The translations under genes were made by a program, and so were the position numbers. The notes under the pieces are model-generated. The model did not search any database. It was not told the DNA's origin and was given only the letters and a program-made list of their open reading frames with translations. Positions 34,980-44,125 of a stretch of DNA of 64,000 nucleotides are shown here, in pieces (the stretch's first letter is position 1; every line of letters begins with the position of its first letter). Source of the DNA: Christensenella sp964438705 (GTDB taxonomy: Bacteria > Bacillota > Clostridia > Christensenellales > Christensenellaceae); the NCBI GenBank assembly GCA_964438705.1, contig CAYTKQ010000011.1, positions 41,280 through 105,279 on the forward strand, given 5' to 3'.

Positions 34980-35896
34980 TGGTAAAAAGCATGAAGGCAT
35001 TAATCACAGGCGCGACCGGATTTGTAGGGTATTACCTAAAAGCAGAATTAGAGCGACAAGGTATCAAGACAGTAGGAGTTGATCTTCAAGACGCTGATTT
35101 TGTTGCGGATTTGCTGGATTTTGATGGTATCGGCCAGCTGATACAGGAGGTAAAACCAAGCTATATTTTCCATTTGGCAGGACAATCCTCGGTTTCTGCT
35201 TCTTGGTGTAACCCGCAAAAGACGATTGACATCAATGTAAACGGTTTGCTGAATCTGTTGGATGCAGTACGGAGCGCGAAGCTGCAGACAAGAGTAGTAG
35301 TTGTCGGCTCCTCGGATGAATATGGGCGCGTAGCTTCCCAAGATTGTCCAATCAAAGAGACACAGGAATTGAAGGCGGCAAATCCCTATGCGGTTTCCAA
35401 AATAGCACAGGAACAAATGGCCTTGCTCTATGGAATTGCCTATGACATGGATATCATTGCAACGAGATCTTTCAACCATACGGGGCCAATGCAAAAAAAA
35501 GGATTTGTTATCCCTGATTTCGCATCACAGGTTGCAAAAATGGAGAAAGATGGAGGCCGTGTGATTCGGGTTGGGAACCTTGATGCTCAACGGGATTTTT
35601 CTGATGTGCGTGATATTGTAAAGGCCTACTGTCTGCTTGCGTTGCACGGGAAGCCGAATGAGGTATATAATGTTGGAGCGGGGAAGGCTTATCCCATCCG
35701 CGAGTTGCTTGATATTTTGATCTCGATGTCGGAGGTAGACATTTCAATCGAGTGTGACGAAACAAAGCTAAGACCCGTAGAACTCCCTTTGATTCAGAGC
35801 GACATTAGGAAGTTAAAAGAAAGCACCGGCTACACGCCCGAATACGATATAGAGCGCACGCTACGGGATGTTCTGAATTATTGGAGAAAGGCATAA
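34979..35896 (+). CDS. rmd: GDP-6-deoxy-D-mannose reductase (RMD-like)
   Basis: A 305-residue SDR enzyme: ALITGATGFVGYYLKAEL, FHLAGQSSVSASW, the Ser-Tyr-Lys set in SSDEYGR and NPYAVSKIAQE, then RSFNHTGPMQ and VRDIVKAY. The FNHTGP and GFVIPDFASQVA stretches are typical of RMD, which reduces the Gmd product to GDP-D-rhamnose. A GDP-fucose synthase would look different (GER-type). ATG 34979 overlaps the gmd stop; an ATG at 34991 is also possible. D-rhamnose is therefore a likely building block of the surface glycan. Confidence 0.87.
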   Translation: MVKSMKALITGATGFVGYYLKAELERQGIKTVGVDLQDADFVADLLDFDGIGQLIQEVKPSYIFHLAGQSSVSASWCNPQKTIDINVNGLLNLLDAVRSAKLQTRVVVVGSSDEYGRVASQDCPIKETQELKAANPYAVSKIAQEQMALLYGIAYDMDIIATRSFNHTGPMQKKGFVIPDFASQVAKMEKDGGRVIRVGNLDAQRDFSDVRDIVKAYCLLALHGKPNEVYNVGAGKAYPIRELLDILISMSEVDISIECDETKLRPVELPLIQSDIRKLKESTGYTPEYDIERTLRDVLNYWRKA

Positions 35897-35905
35897 TATA
35901 TTTAT

Positions 35906-36679
35906 ATGAATAGTTTCAAAGAGCTTTGGGCTTATCGTGAGATGCTTTCCAGTTTGGTGAAAAAAGATTTAAAAACCAGATATAAAGGATCAATTTTAGG
36001 ATTTTTATGGACATTTCTAAATCCGCTGCTTCAATTGCTTGTATATACTTTGCTGTTTTCAGTCATCCTGCCAAATGGAATTAGCAATTATTCGATGTTT
36101 CTGTTCGTAGCACTTGTTCCGTGGCTGTTTTTCTCCACCTCGCTTTTGGCCGGTGCAGGCAGCATAAGGGGAGCGCAGGGGCTGATTGAGAAAATATATT
36201 TCCCGCGTATCATTATCCCGATTTCGGTCGTTTGCAGTAATTTTATGAATATGGTGTTTTCTTTTGCTGTCGTATTCACAAGTTTACTCCTGACGGGCGT
36301 GGGGATAAGCCCGGCGGCGGCTTTGCTTCCGTTTATTATGGTGCTCGAATTTTTCTTCGCTTTGGGGCTTACGCTGATTGTTTCAGCGGTCAATGTATAT
36401 TTTAGAGATTTGGAGTATATTCTTGGGATACTGACACAGGTGTGGATGTATCTCACGCCGGTGCTCTATTCTATTGATCAGGTGCCGGAACATCTAAGAG
36501 GGGTGCTGTCGTTCAACCCAATGGCAGCGGTGATAGTAGCTTATCGTGATATTTTGTTTTATCAAAAAGCCCCGGATATGAGTACGCTTGTTGCCACGGT
36601 GCTGTGCGCAGCCGTCGCATTGGCCATTGGTGTTCTTGTATTTAATAAATTACAGAGGAACTTTGCAGAAGAAATGTAA
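35906..36679 (+). CDS. wzm: Polysaccharide ABC transporter permease (Wzm type)
   Basis: A 257-residue ABC-2 type membrane protein with six helices. It starts ELWAYREMLSSLVKKDLKTRYKGSILGFLWTFLNPLLQL, the signature of O-antigen/teichoic acid exporters, and has LIEKIYFPRIIIPIS in the middle. Paired with the ATPase encoded next, it exports a finished glycan chain across the membrane. The stop codon overlaps a potential upstream start of the ATPase (TAATG). Confidence 0.93.
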   Translation: MNSFKELWAYREMLSSLVKKDLKTRYKGSILGFLWTFLNPLLQLLVYTLLFSVILPNGISNYSMFLFVALVPWLFFSTSLLAGAGSIRGAQGLIEKIYFPRIIIPISVVCSNFMNMVFSFAVVFTSLLLTGVGISPAAALLPFIMVLEFFFALGLTLIVSAVNVYFRDLEYILGILTQVWMYLTPVLYSIDQVPEHLRGVLSFNPMAAVIVAYRDILFYQKAPDMSTLVATVLCAAVALAIGVLVFNKLQRNFAEEM

Positions 36680-36693
36680 TGGAGCGTGAGACA

Positions 36694-37959
36694 ATGACGA
36701 CGATAGAAGTAAAAGATTTATATAAAAGTTTTAAAATATATTCGGATAAGGGAAATACATTAAAGGAGCGGTTACTTTTTAAAAAACGGCGCGTCCACGA
36801 AAACAGGGAAGTGTTGAAAGGGATATCGTTTTCTGTTGAAGAAGGTGAGACTGTCGGTCTGATCGGCCACAATGGGTGTGGTAAAAGTACGCTTTTAAAA
36901 TTGCTAACGCGGATTCTTTATCCTGATCAAGGGATCGTGAAAGTGAAAGGCAGAGTGTCGAGTCTTCTTGAGCTTGGTGCAGGATTTCATCCGGATCTTT
37001 CGGGGCGAGAGAATATTTACGCAAATGCAGCAATTTTTGGATTGAAAAAGAAAGAGATTGATACAAGATTAAAAACGATAATTGATTTTTCGGAGCTGGA
37101 GGCATTCATTGACAATCCAGTCAGAACCTATTCGTCGGGAATGTATACGCGGCTTGCTTTTTCCGTCGCGATAAGCGTTGATGCGGATATATTGCTGGTG
37201 GATGAGATCCTTGCAGTAGGTGATACAAATTTTCAACAGAAGTGTTTGAGGAAAATGCGTCAATTGCGCGATAGCGGCGTTACGATTGTTTTTGTGACAC
37301 ATGATGTGAGCACGGTAAAAACATTTTGCAGTCGTGCAATTTGGATCAATGACGGGATGATACATGCAGACGGAGACTCTATAAGCACATCTGATAAATA
37401 TCTGTCCTATATGGCTATGGAGCAGCAGAAGCAGTTGGAAAAAGAAGATGAGCAAATAGAGGAAAGCGAACAGGCGCCTCCGGAAAATCAGGTAGCTGAG
37501 CAGGAAGGCAAATCCGAAGAGCCTTCAGACGAAAATCATTTTGGAAATAGGGATGTCATTATTACTAAGGCGATCTTTACAGATCAAAATGGCAAAGAAA
37601 CCAAAAATCTTATTGAAGGGGAAATGTATTCGATCAACATGCATTATAAAGTCCTGAAAGAAGGCAATAAGTGTAATTTTGGTGTGGGATTTTTTTCGCT
37701 TCAGGATGTACAGATATTTGGAACCAATATGTATTTGGATAATGTCTTTAAAGATGAATTGCCCAAAGAAGGCTGCGTAAAGTTTGTGATTGATTCTTTT
37801 CCGTTGCTTACGGGAGAATATAAGCTCAGTGTTGCTATTATCAATGAAGATGCGACTCCTTTGGATTATTATAGAAATTATCTGGAGTTTGGTGTCACTT
37901 CGCATTCTCGCGCACCCGGAATCAGCAACATAATCCATAGGTGGGAATTGCCGAAATAG
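36694..37959 (+). CDS. wzt: Polysaccharide ABC transporter ATP-binding protein with C-terminal glycan-binding domain (Wzt type)
   Basis: About 421 residues. ATG 36694 (MTTIEVKDLYKSF) follows GGAG; the ATG at 36679 is alternative. The ATPase part (1-240) has Walker A GHNGCGKST, signature YSSGMYTRLAF and Walker B DILLVDEILAVGD. An acidic linker (about 245-285) leads to a C-terminal beta-rich domain (about 286-421: VIITKAIFTD, GEMYSINMHYKV, NFGVGFFSLQDVQIFGTN, GEYKLSVAI) of the Wzt-C type. In O9a-like systems this domain binds the methylated chain end before export. Its presence predicts export of terminally modified chains. Confidence 0.92.
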   Translation: MTTIEVKDLYKSFKIYSDKGNTLKERLLFKKRRVHENREVLKGISFSVEEGETVGLIGHNGCGKSTLLKLLTRILYPDQGIVKVKGRVSSLLELGAGFHPDLSGRENIYANAAIFGLKKKEIDTRLKTIIDFSELEAFIDNPVRTYSSGMYTRLAFSVAISVDADILLVDEILAVGDTNFQQKCLRKMRQLRDSGVTIVFVTHDVSTVKTFCSRAIWINDGMIHADGDSISTSDKYLSYMAMEQQKQLEKEDEQIEESEQAPPENQVAEQEGKSEEPSDENHFGNRDVIITKAIFTDQNGKETKNLIEGEMYSINMHYKVLKEGNKCNFGVGFFSLQDVQIFGTNMYLDNVFKDELPKEGCVKFVIDSFPLLTGEYKLSVAIINEDATPLDYYRNYLEFGVTSHSRAPGISNIIHRWELPK

Positions 37960-38165
37960 AAAATTTGCGCTCAGGTAAGCAGCCCGATTAAGCGGAACCG
38001 ATAAAATTGTAGATCATGTCCACAGCTTATGATGAACTGTATTATGTTGCAGAAGGTCTAAAGAAAGGTTCGAGATATTGCGTTAGAATATTCTGAGACG
38101 CTAGGATCTTGGATAAAGTTGCTGAATGGGTTGATAGTAGAACACGAAGGGTAGGAATCAGAAGT

Positions 38166-39191
38166 ATGATTAGTTCGATTATTCTGGCTGGAGGCAGCGG
38201 TACGCGCCTTTGGCCGCTGAGCAGCTCGGCAAAGCCGAAGCAGTTTTTGAGCCTGTTGTCTGAAAAAAGCATGCTCAAAGAAACGAGCGAACGGGTTTTA
38301 GCTGTCGTTCCGATGGAACACCAGTATATACTGACAGGAGAAAAATATATCCCGCTTGTGGAAGAAGAATTTCACGGGACAGTGAACGTAATGGCGGAGC
38401 CGCAGGCCAAAAATACGGCGCCGTGTATTCTGTGGGCCGCTTTTAAAATCAAGAAGCAATCGGGAGACGGTGTGGCGGTCGTAATGCCTTCCGATCATAC
38501 CATCCGTGAGGAAGAAGCATTTCACCAAGCCTTGCGTGCGGCGGTGAAAAAAGCGGAAGAGGGGACGATTGTTACCTTTGGAATCAAACCGACCCGTGCG
38601 GAAACGGGTTATGGATATATTGAAATTGCCACGTCGGAATATCGACTCAATGAAAAAGTGGAAAAGCTGGTGTCGTTCCATGAAAAGCCAGACGGGAGGC
38701 TTGCGGGAAAGTATCTTACAGCGGGAAATTTTCTTTGGAACAGCGGTCTTTTCGTTTTTGACATCCAAACGATGATCGATGAATTCAAGGCCTATGAGCC
38801 GGAACTTTATGAAATCTTCGCGGCGATTGATCCGGATCATGAAGGGCAGGTCGCGCAGGCGTTTGAACAAGCAAAAAGCATTTCCATCGATTATGCCGTC
38901 ATGGAGCGTACGAAAAAGGCGTATTGTTTGCCCGCTGATTTTGGGTGGAGCGATGTGGGCGGTTATGAAAGCCTGCATGAGGAAAATGAAAAAGATCAAA
39001 ACGGAAACGTGACTGTCGGAAGCGCGATCATGGAGCAGTCATGGGATTGTTATGTCAATTGCCAGAAGCCCGTCGTTTGTGTGGGACTCAATGATTTGGT
39101 CGTTGTGGAAACAGAGGATGCGATTCTTGTCTCCCGTAAAGATATGTCCGAGCAAATTGGAAAAATTGCGAAACAATTGAATGTAAAGTAA
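38166..39191 (+). CDS. manC: Mannose-1-phosphate guanylyltransferase
   Basis: About 341 residues starting MISSIILAGGSGTRLWPLS, the pyrophosphorylase P-loop motif; the frame is open 57 nt further upstream but AGGA at 38153-38156 and homology favour ATG 38166. PKQFLSLL, VVMPSDHTI and GYGYIEI, FHEKPDG, GNFLWNSGLFVF and DYAVMER are in the proper order. It makes GDP-mannose from mannose-1-phosphate and GTP. The isomerase half found in fused enzymes is absent and is supplied by the next gene. Confidence 0.94.
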   Translation: MISSIILAGGSGTRLWPLSSSAKPKQFLSLLSEKSMLKETSERVLAVVPMEHQYILTGEKYIPLVEEEFHGTVNVMAEPQAKNTAPCILWAAFKIKKQSGDGVAVVMPSDHTIREEEAFHQALRAAVKKAEEGTIVTFGIKPTRAETGYGYIEIATSEYRLNEKVEKLVSFHEKPDGRLAGKYLTAGNFLWNSGLFVFDIQTMIDEFKAYEPELYEIFAAIDPDHEGQVAQAFEQAKSISIDYAVMERTKKAYCLPADFGWSDVGGYESLHEENEKDQNGNVTVGSAIMEQSWDCYVNCQKPVVCVGLNDLVVVETEDAILVSRKDMSEQIGKIAKQLNVK

Positions 39192-39200
39192 GGAGAAGGT

Positions 39201-40157
39201 ATGTTGTACCCGCTCGTGCTCAAGCCCGTTTTGAAAGATTATTTATGGGGCGGCACAAAATTAAAAGATGTTTATCATAAAAAGACTGATTGCGCGAGAG
39301 TTGCCGAGAGCTGGGAGCTCGCCTGCCATGCAGAGGGAACAAGCATCATCGAAAACGGGCCCTATGCGGGGAAGTCCTTTAGAGAGTATCTTTTCGCAGA
39401 GGGCAAATGTGTTCTGGGAACGGGGATGGAAGCACTTCCTCTTCTTGTAAAAATTATCGATACGGCGGACAGTCTTTCCATTCAGGTACATCCAGACGGA
39501 GCTTACGCGGCTATGTGCGAGGGCGGACAGGATGGGAAAACAGAGCTGTGGTATATTATGGATTGCGCGCCGGGTGCAAGCCTCTATTATGGGTTCAAAA
39601 AAGAGATATCGAAAGAGGAATTTAAGCGTCAGGCCGAAGACGGAACGATTACAGAGGTGCTCAATCGAGTTCCTGTCAAAAAAGGCGACACGTTTCTGAT
39701 TGCTCCGGGTGTCGTGCATGCAATCGGTAAGGATATGACTGTCGCGGAAATCGGTACAAACAGCAACATAACCTATCGGATCTACGATTTTGGGCGCGTG
39801 GATGCGCAAGGGAAGCCGCGCGATCTGCATATCGAAAAAGCGGCGGATGTGCTTGATTTTGTGAGGCCGACGATTTGTGCTCTGAAAAACACCCTTAACT
39901 GCGGCGCTTTTGAGATTGAACGGATTGATGTAGCGGGCGATTGGCAGCTTCGTGCCGGAGTCGACTCGTTCCATCATCTGTTGTGCGTCGATGGGGGAGC
40001 AGCGCTTTCCTACCCCAAGGGCAGAATTGATATCCCGCTCGGGACTTCTGTGTTTGTTCCGGCGGGCATGGGTGCGTATACGCTTTTCGGCAATGCTGTT
40101 CTGCTCAAAACGATGGTTGGAGAAAAAACAGGAGAATCAGAGGGGGGAGTAATGTGA
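39201..40157 (+). CDS. manA: Mannose-6-phosphate isomerase, class I
   Basis: A 318-residue cupin-type zinc enzyme. LKPVLKDYLWGGTKL at the N-terminus, ESWELACH, PLLVKIIDTADSLSIQVHPDG (zinc ligands in QVHP), GKTELWYIM and the later FLIAPGVVHAIG are characteristic, as is the NSNITYRIYDFGR arginine motif. It connects fructose-6-phosphate with mannose-6-phosphate, feeding manC. It starts 9 nt after manC and overlaps the next gene by 4 nt. Confidence 0.94.
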   Translation: MLYPLVLKPVLKDYLWGGTKLKDVYHKKTDCARVAESWELACHAEGTSIIENGPYAGKSFREYLFAEGKCVLGTGMEALPLLVKIIDTADSLSIQVHPDGAYAAMCEGGQDGKTELWYIMDCAPGASLYYGFKKEISKEEFKRQAEDGTITEVLNRVPVKKGDTFLIAPGVVHAIGKDMTVAEIGTNSNITYRIYDFGRVDAQGKPRDLHIEKAADVLDFVRPTICALKNTLNCGAFEIERIDVAGDWQLRAGVDSFHHLLCVDGGAALSYPKGRIDIPLGTSVFVPAGMGAYTLFGNAVLLKTMVGEKTGESEGGVM

Positions 40158-42316
40158 GTTCCTCCGCGGTTATTTGTATCACGACGAAAAACAACCAATT
40201 GGATATAGAATGCGTAAAAAACGCGTATGAAGGCAGTGATTTTTTCATGTGCCCCATTCGTGAAACTCGTGAAACGGATCATGAGCAAGAGCATGTGGTG
40301 CGGCCGGATGAATTGGTGGGCAGAGAATACGCTGATTACGCATTTTGCCTTGCACCGCGGGAGCTGATTTGTTTTCTTTCGCTCAGAGTTGTGCGTCATT
40401 TCCTTGTGCGTTACGACGCTGTTGTTGTACTTGCAGACTCTGCGCATTTGCCACGATTGCCAGAATCGGAAAATGAATTTTCGATTTTCCCATGTGTGTT
40501 TCAGGAACCCGAAGGTGCAGGGACGCTTAGTCTGGATCGTCAGCCTTTATATTATAATGGGGCATTTGCGGCAAGCGGCGGCGTTTTTACGTCTGCGTTT
40601 TTGTTATGGTGTGAGAAGGAGTATGACCGTGTATTGTTTCGGCGCGGCGAAAACAGAGGTTTTTTGCAAACATGGCTCTCCTATTCGTCGCTATTTGGGT
40701 GTGGACTCAAAATGATGCATCCAGCTTGCACGGAAGCAATTGCTGCGGAGGATTTTGAAAAATTTGAGGACGGGGCGCCCGTCGCGACACCAATTCGGGA
40801 ATACTATGGGATCGACTATAGGCTGAGGAAAAAATGCGGGCATCAACCTTTCTTACGTTCGGATTTGTTCACGTGTGAATCGGTGGTTGTTGGAGACACT
40901 TACCCTGTTCCGCTTACGGCCATAGTAAAAGCGATTTATATGATGCGGCCTGATTTGAGGCAGGCGTTTCCCAACCTAAGCGATCCGGATGCGCGTATGG
41001 CGCTTTGCGGATGGTTTTTACAGTATGCGTCGGAGGAATATCAACTGGATGGTGCTTACACGGAGTCGGTCAGGCAAGCATATGAAAAGCACAGGATATT
41101 TCTTGACGAGCAACAGCAGTGTGCGCAACAGCAGGTTGGCAAACTGGAACGTTTGAAGCAAGCGTTTCGCAAAGGCCGAGCGGCGGAAGAAGCGGTGCCC
41201 GTATATTATCCGCAGGGTGTAAATTTGTGCGGATTTATCAAAGGTGATTTCGGTTTGGGAGAAAGTGCAAGGATCCTTGCGCGAATTCTTGAACATGCCG
41301 GGATTCCATTTACGATCGTCGAAATACAGGACCCTGTGCTGCATACCTTTACCAATACGGAATTCGAAGATAAAATATCCAACGAATTTAAATATGATAC
41401 GAATATTTTTGCCTACAATCCGGATTGTTTTGAAGAGACGATCCGCGAATTTGACAAAAGCGTTTTTGCGGGAAGATGGAACATCGGCTATTGGGCATGG
41501 GAAATGCCCGAATTCCCGGATGGCTGGGAGAAAACATTTCAGTATTTTGATGAGATATGGACATGCTCGGATTTTACAACGCAGGCGATTGCGCAAAGAT
41601 CGCCGATTCCGGTCAGAACTGTTCCGTATGCCATCTCTCCAGAGAAGGATCATACTCTGACAAGAGGAGATTTTGGACTGCCGGAGGACAAATTTATTTT
41701 TCTTTTGACCTATGACACGCGCAGCATTTCTGAGCGAAAAAATCCGAAGGCGGCGATTGCCGCGTTTTGTAAAGCGTTTGGCAAAAACGAGGATGTGCAT
41801 TTATTGATTAAGATGAATACGCCGCTTGCATGGTCAGGAGACGAGGATTTGATTGCTTTGGCGGAGCAGAACGACAATATCGATCTTATGGAACGGCAGA
41901 TGTCGAAGGTGGAGATCAACAGTCTGATTTCTTTATGTGACGCCTATCTTTCCTTGCATCGCAGCGAGGGATTCGGCCTTGGGCCGGCAGAGGCCATGGC
42001 TTTCGGTAAGCCTGCGGTGCTTACAGATTTTGGAGGCAACACACAATATATGCGTGAGGGGGCCTGTTGTCCGGTGCCGTATCGTTTGGTGGAAATCGAG
42101 CAGAACCTTATCATCTATAAAAAAGGGATGCATTGGGCCGAAGCGGATATTGATGCGGCTGCTGGATATATGAAGAGACTGGTTGAGGATGCCCGGTATC
42201 GCGATTCGATTGGCAAACATGCGAAGCAAGTGATCGATACCGAATTTTCTTATGATGCCTGCGGGAAAATTTTGCGGGAAAATCTTGCGCGCGTCAAGAA
42301 GACGGCAACATCTTGA
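40154..42316 (+). CDS. Large GT4-type glycosyltransferase with unassigned N-terminal half
   Basis: A 720-residue protein starting with GTG 40154 (GTGA overlap with manA; ribosome site GGGGGGAG). Residues about 352-715 form a GT4-like domain: GVNLCGFIKGDFGLGESARILARIL, NIGYWAWEMPEFPDGW, LLTYDTRSISERKNPKAAI, and the donor-site motif SEGFGLGPAEAMAFGKPAVLTD. The first 330 residues are not recognised by eye; LPRLPESENEFSIFP and RKKCGHQPFLRSDLF stand out but match no motif I know. It could hold a second, diverged transferase. Probable role: main-chain sugar addition on the GDP-mannose/rhamnose glycan. Confidence 0.82.
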   Translation: MSSSAVICITTKNNQLDIECVKNAYEGSDFFMCPIRETRETDHEQEHVVRPDELVGREYADYAFCLAPRELICFLSLRVVRHFLVRYDAVVVLADSAHLPRLPESENEFSIFPCVFQEPEGAGTLSLDRQPLYYNGAFAASGGVFTSAFLLWCEKEYDRVLFRRGENRGFLQTWLSYSSLFGCGLKMMHPACTEAIAAEDFEKFEDGAPVATPIREYYGIDYRLRKKCGHQPFLRSDLFTCESVVVGDTYPVPLTAIVKAIYMMRPDLRQAFPNLSDPDARMALCGWFLQYASEEYQLDGAYTESVRQAYEKHRIFLDEQQQCAQQQVGKLERLKQAFRKGRAAEEAVPVYYPQGVNLCGFIKGDFGLGESARILARILEHAGIPFTIVEIQDPVLHTFTNTEFEDKISNEFKYDTNIFAYNPDCFEETIREFDKSVFAGRWNIGYWAWEMPEFPDGWEKTFQYFDEIWTCSDFTTQAIAQRSPIPVRTVPYAISPEKDHTLTRGDFGLPEDKFIFLLTYDTRSISERKNPKAAIAAFCKAFGKNEDVHLLIKMNTPLAWSGDEDLIALAEQNDNIDLMERQMSKVEINSLISLCDAYLSLHRSEGFGLGPAEAMAFGKPAVLTDFGGNTQYMREGACCPVPYRLVEIEQNLIIYKKGMHWAEADIDAAAGYMKRLVEDARYRDSIGKHAKQVIDTEFSYDACGKILRENLARVKKTATS

Positions 42317-42329
42317 ATTGGAGAGTGTT

Positions 42330-44027
42330 ATGACAAGCAGAGAATTATATGAAAAGTGGCTTATGGAGGCCGTTGAGGACGAAGAAATCATATCGGAGCT
42401 GAAACAGATCAAAGGCGACGACGAGGGGATAAAAGATCGCTTTTATCGTGAGCTTGCGTTTGGTACGGGGGGGCTTCGCGGCGTGATCGGCGCGGGAACG
42501 AACCGGATGAACATCTATACGGTGCGTAAGGCGTCGCAGGGCTTTGCGGATTATTTGAACGCAGCGTTTGAAAAACCGTCGGTTGCGATCGCGTATGACA
42601 GCCGAAAAAATTCAAAAAAATTTGCAGAGACAGCGGCGGAAGTATTTGCTGCGAACGGCATATTGGTGTACATATTCAGCGAACTGATGCCGACCCCTAT
42701 GCTTTCCTTTGCGGTACGCCAGCTGTCATGCAGCGGCGGGATCGTATTGACTGCCAGCCATAATCCCGCAAAATACAACGGATATAAGGTATATGGGGCG
42801 GATGGATGTCAGATCACGCTTGAAGCGGCAGAGCAGATCACGGGCTATATTGTCTCTGTTGACGCGTTTGGGGTCAAACATGAGGTGCTCGATCAGGCGG
42901 TTGCTTGTGAAACGGTTCGTTATATTGGGGAAGATACGATCGGCGCATATTTTGATGCGGTCAAAGAATATAGTGTGTTTGACTGTCGCGATGTTCCGCT
43001 GAAAGTTGTTTACACACCGTTGAATGGCACGGGCCTAAAGCCTGTATTGCGTATTTTAAACGAGGTGGGTATAAGCGATATTGCGGTGATCCCTGAACAG
43101 GAACGGCCTAACGCGGCGTTTACAACCTGCCCTTATCCAAATCCGGAAGAAAAAGAGGCGCTTGCACTGGGGGTTGCGCTGAGTGAGGCGCTGGGGGCAG
43201 ACTTGCTTCTTGGAACCGATCCTGACTGTGATCGGGTGGGCACGGCAGTGCGGCATAACGAAGAATATGTGTTGATCAGCGGAAATCAAATGGGCGTTTT
43301 GCTATTGGATTTTGTGTGTGGAATGCATCAAATGAACGGAACGATGCCCCAAAAGCCAATTGCGGTCAAAACGATCGTAACCTCGGAGATGGCCCAGCGT
43401 GTAGCGGATTTCTATGGCGTTGAACTAAAGAATGTATTAACAGGGTTTAAATTTATCGGTGAGCAGATCGGCCTGCTGGAAGAAAAAGGTGAAGCGGGGC
43501 GCTATGTGTTTGGGTTTGAGGAAAGTTATGGGTATCTCTCCGGAACACACGCGCGAGATAAGGATGCGATCAACGCAGCTATGCTGATTTGCGAAATGGC
43601 GGCATATTACAAAGTGAAAGGCATGACGCTTTGTGACCGTTTAGACGAGTTGTTTTCAGAACATGGCTATTACGATGACCGTTTGGAAAGCTTCACATTT
43701 GAAGGCGCGGACGGAATGGAGCATATGCAGAAAATGATGAGGGACTTGCGTGGGGCGCAAATCAATGCGCTGGGTGGTACATTGGTGATCAGCACAACAG
43801 ATTATCTGGAATCTACGGAAACAGGAGCAGATGGCAAAGCAGAGATAGATCTTCCAAAATCGGATGTGATTGGATATGCACTGGAAGGTGGTCGCGTGGT
43901 GATTCGCCCGTCAGGCACAGAGCCGAAGATCAAGGTGTATTATTCGCTTAGATGTGAAGATGAGGCGCAGGCGCAGAAGGTATTTGATCAAATCGCGGCG
44001 GATGTTCATCAGGTATTGGGCGTGTAG
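42330..44027 (+). CDS. pgcA: Phospho-sugar mutase (phosphoglucomutase/phosphomannomutase)
   Basis: A 565-residue alpha-D-phosphohexomutase. ATG 42330 follows GGAGA; the open frame extends upstream into the previous gene. Landmarks in order: ELAFGTGGLRGVIGAG, the active-site Ser143 in TASHNPAKYNGYK, metal-binding GTDPDCDRVG, sugar-binding FGFEESYGYL and phosphate-binding IRPSGTEPKIKVY. Length and the FGTGGLRG motif match PgcA-type enzymes that convert glucose-6-P and glucose-1-P; mannose phosphates are also likely in this context, linking manA with manC. Confidence 0.92.
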   Translation: MTSRELYEKWLMEAVEDEEIISELKQIKGDDEGIKDRFYRELAFGTGGLRGVIGAGTNRMNIYTVRKASQGFADYLNAAFEKPSVAIAYDSRKNSKKFAETAAEVFAANGILVYIFSELMPTPMLSFAVRQLSCSGGIVLTASHNPAKYNGYKVYGADGCQITLEAAEQITGYIVSVDAFGVKHEVLDQAVACETVRYIGEDTIGAYFDAVKEYSVFDCRDVPLKVVYTPLNGTGLKPVLRILNEVGISDIAVIPEQERPNAAFTTCPYPNPEEKEALALGVALSEALGADLLLGTDPDCDRVGTAVRHNEEYVLISGNQMGVLLLDFVCGMHQMNGTMPQKPIAVKTIVTSEMAQRVADFYGVELKNVLTGFKFIGEQIGLLEEKGEAGRYVFGFEESYGYLSGTHARDKDAINAAMLICEMAAYYKVKGMTLCDRLDELFSEHGYYDDRLESFTFEGADGMEHMQKMMRDLRGAQINALGGTLVISTTDYLESTETGADGKAEIDLPKSDVIGYALEGGRVVIRPSGTEPKIKVYYSLRCEDEAQAQKVFDQIAADVHQVLGV

Positions 44028-44059
44028 AATGTTTTCATACATAGAATTGCATAGAATGC

Positions 44060-44087
44060 TTGATTTTCCGAATATGATGTGTATAAT
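44060..44087 (+). promoter_or_regulatory. Promoter for the amino acid binding-protein gene
   Basis: TTGATT (44060-44065), 16-nt spacer, TATAAT (44082-44087), 38 nt before the start codon. Confidence 0.6.
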
Positions 44088-44125
44088 TATACATATTGAG
44101 TTTTAAATATTTTTGGAGGAACAAC

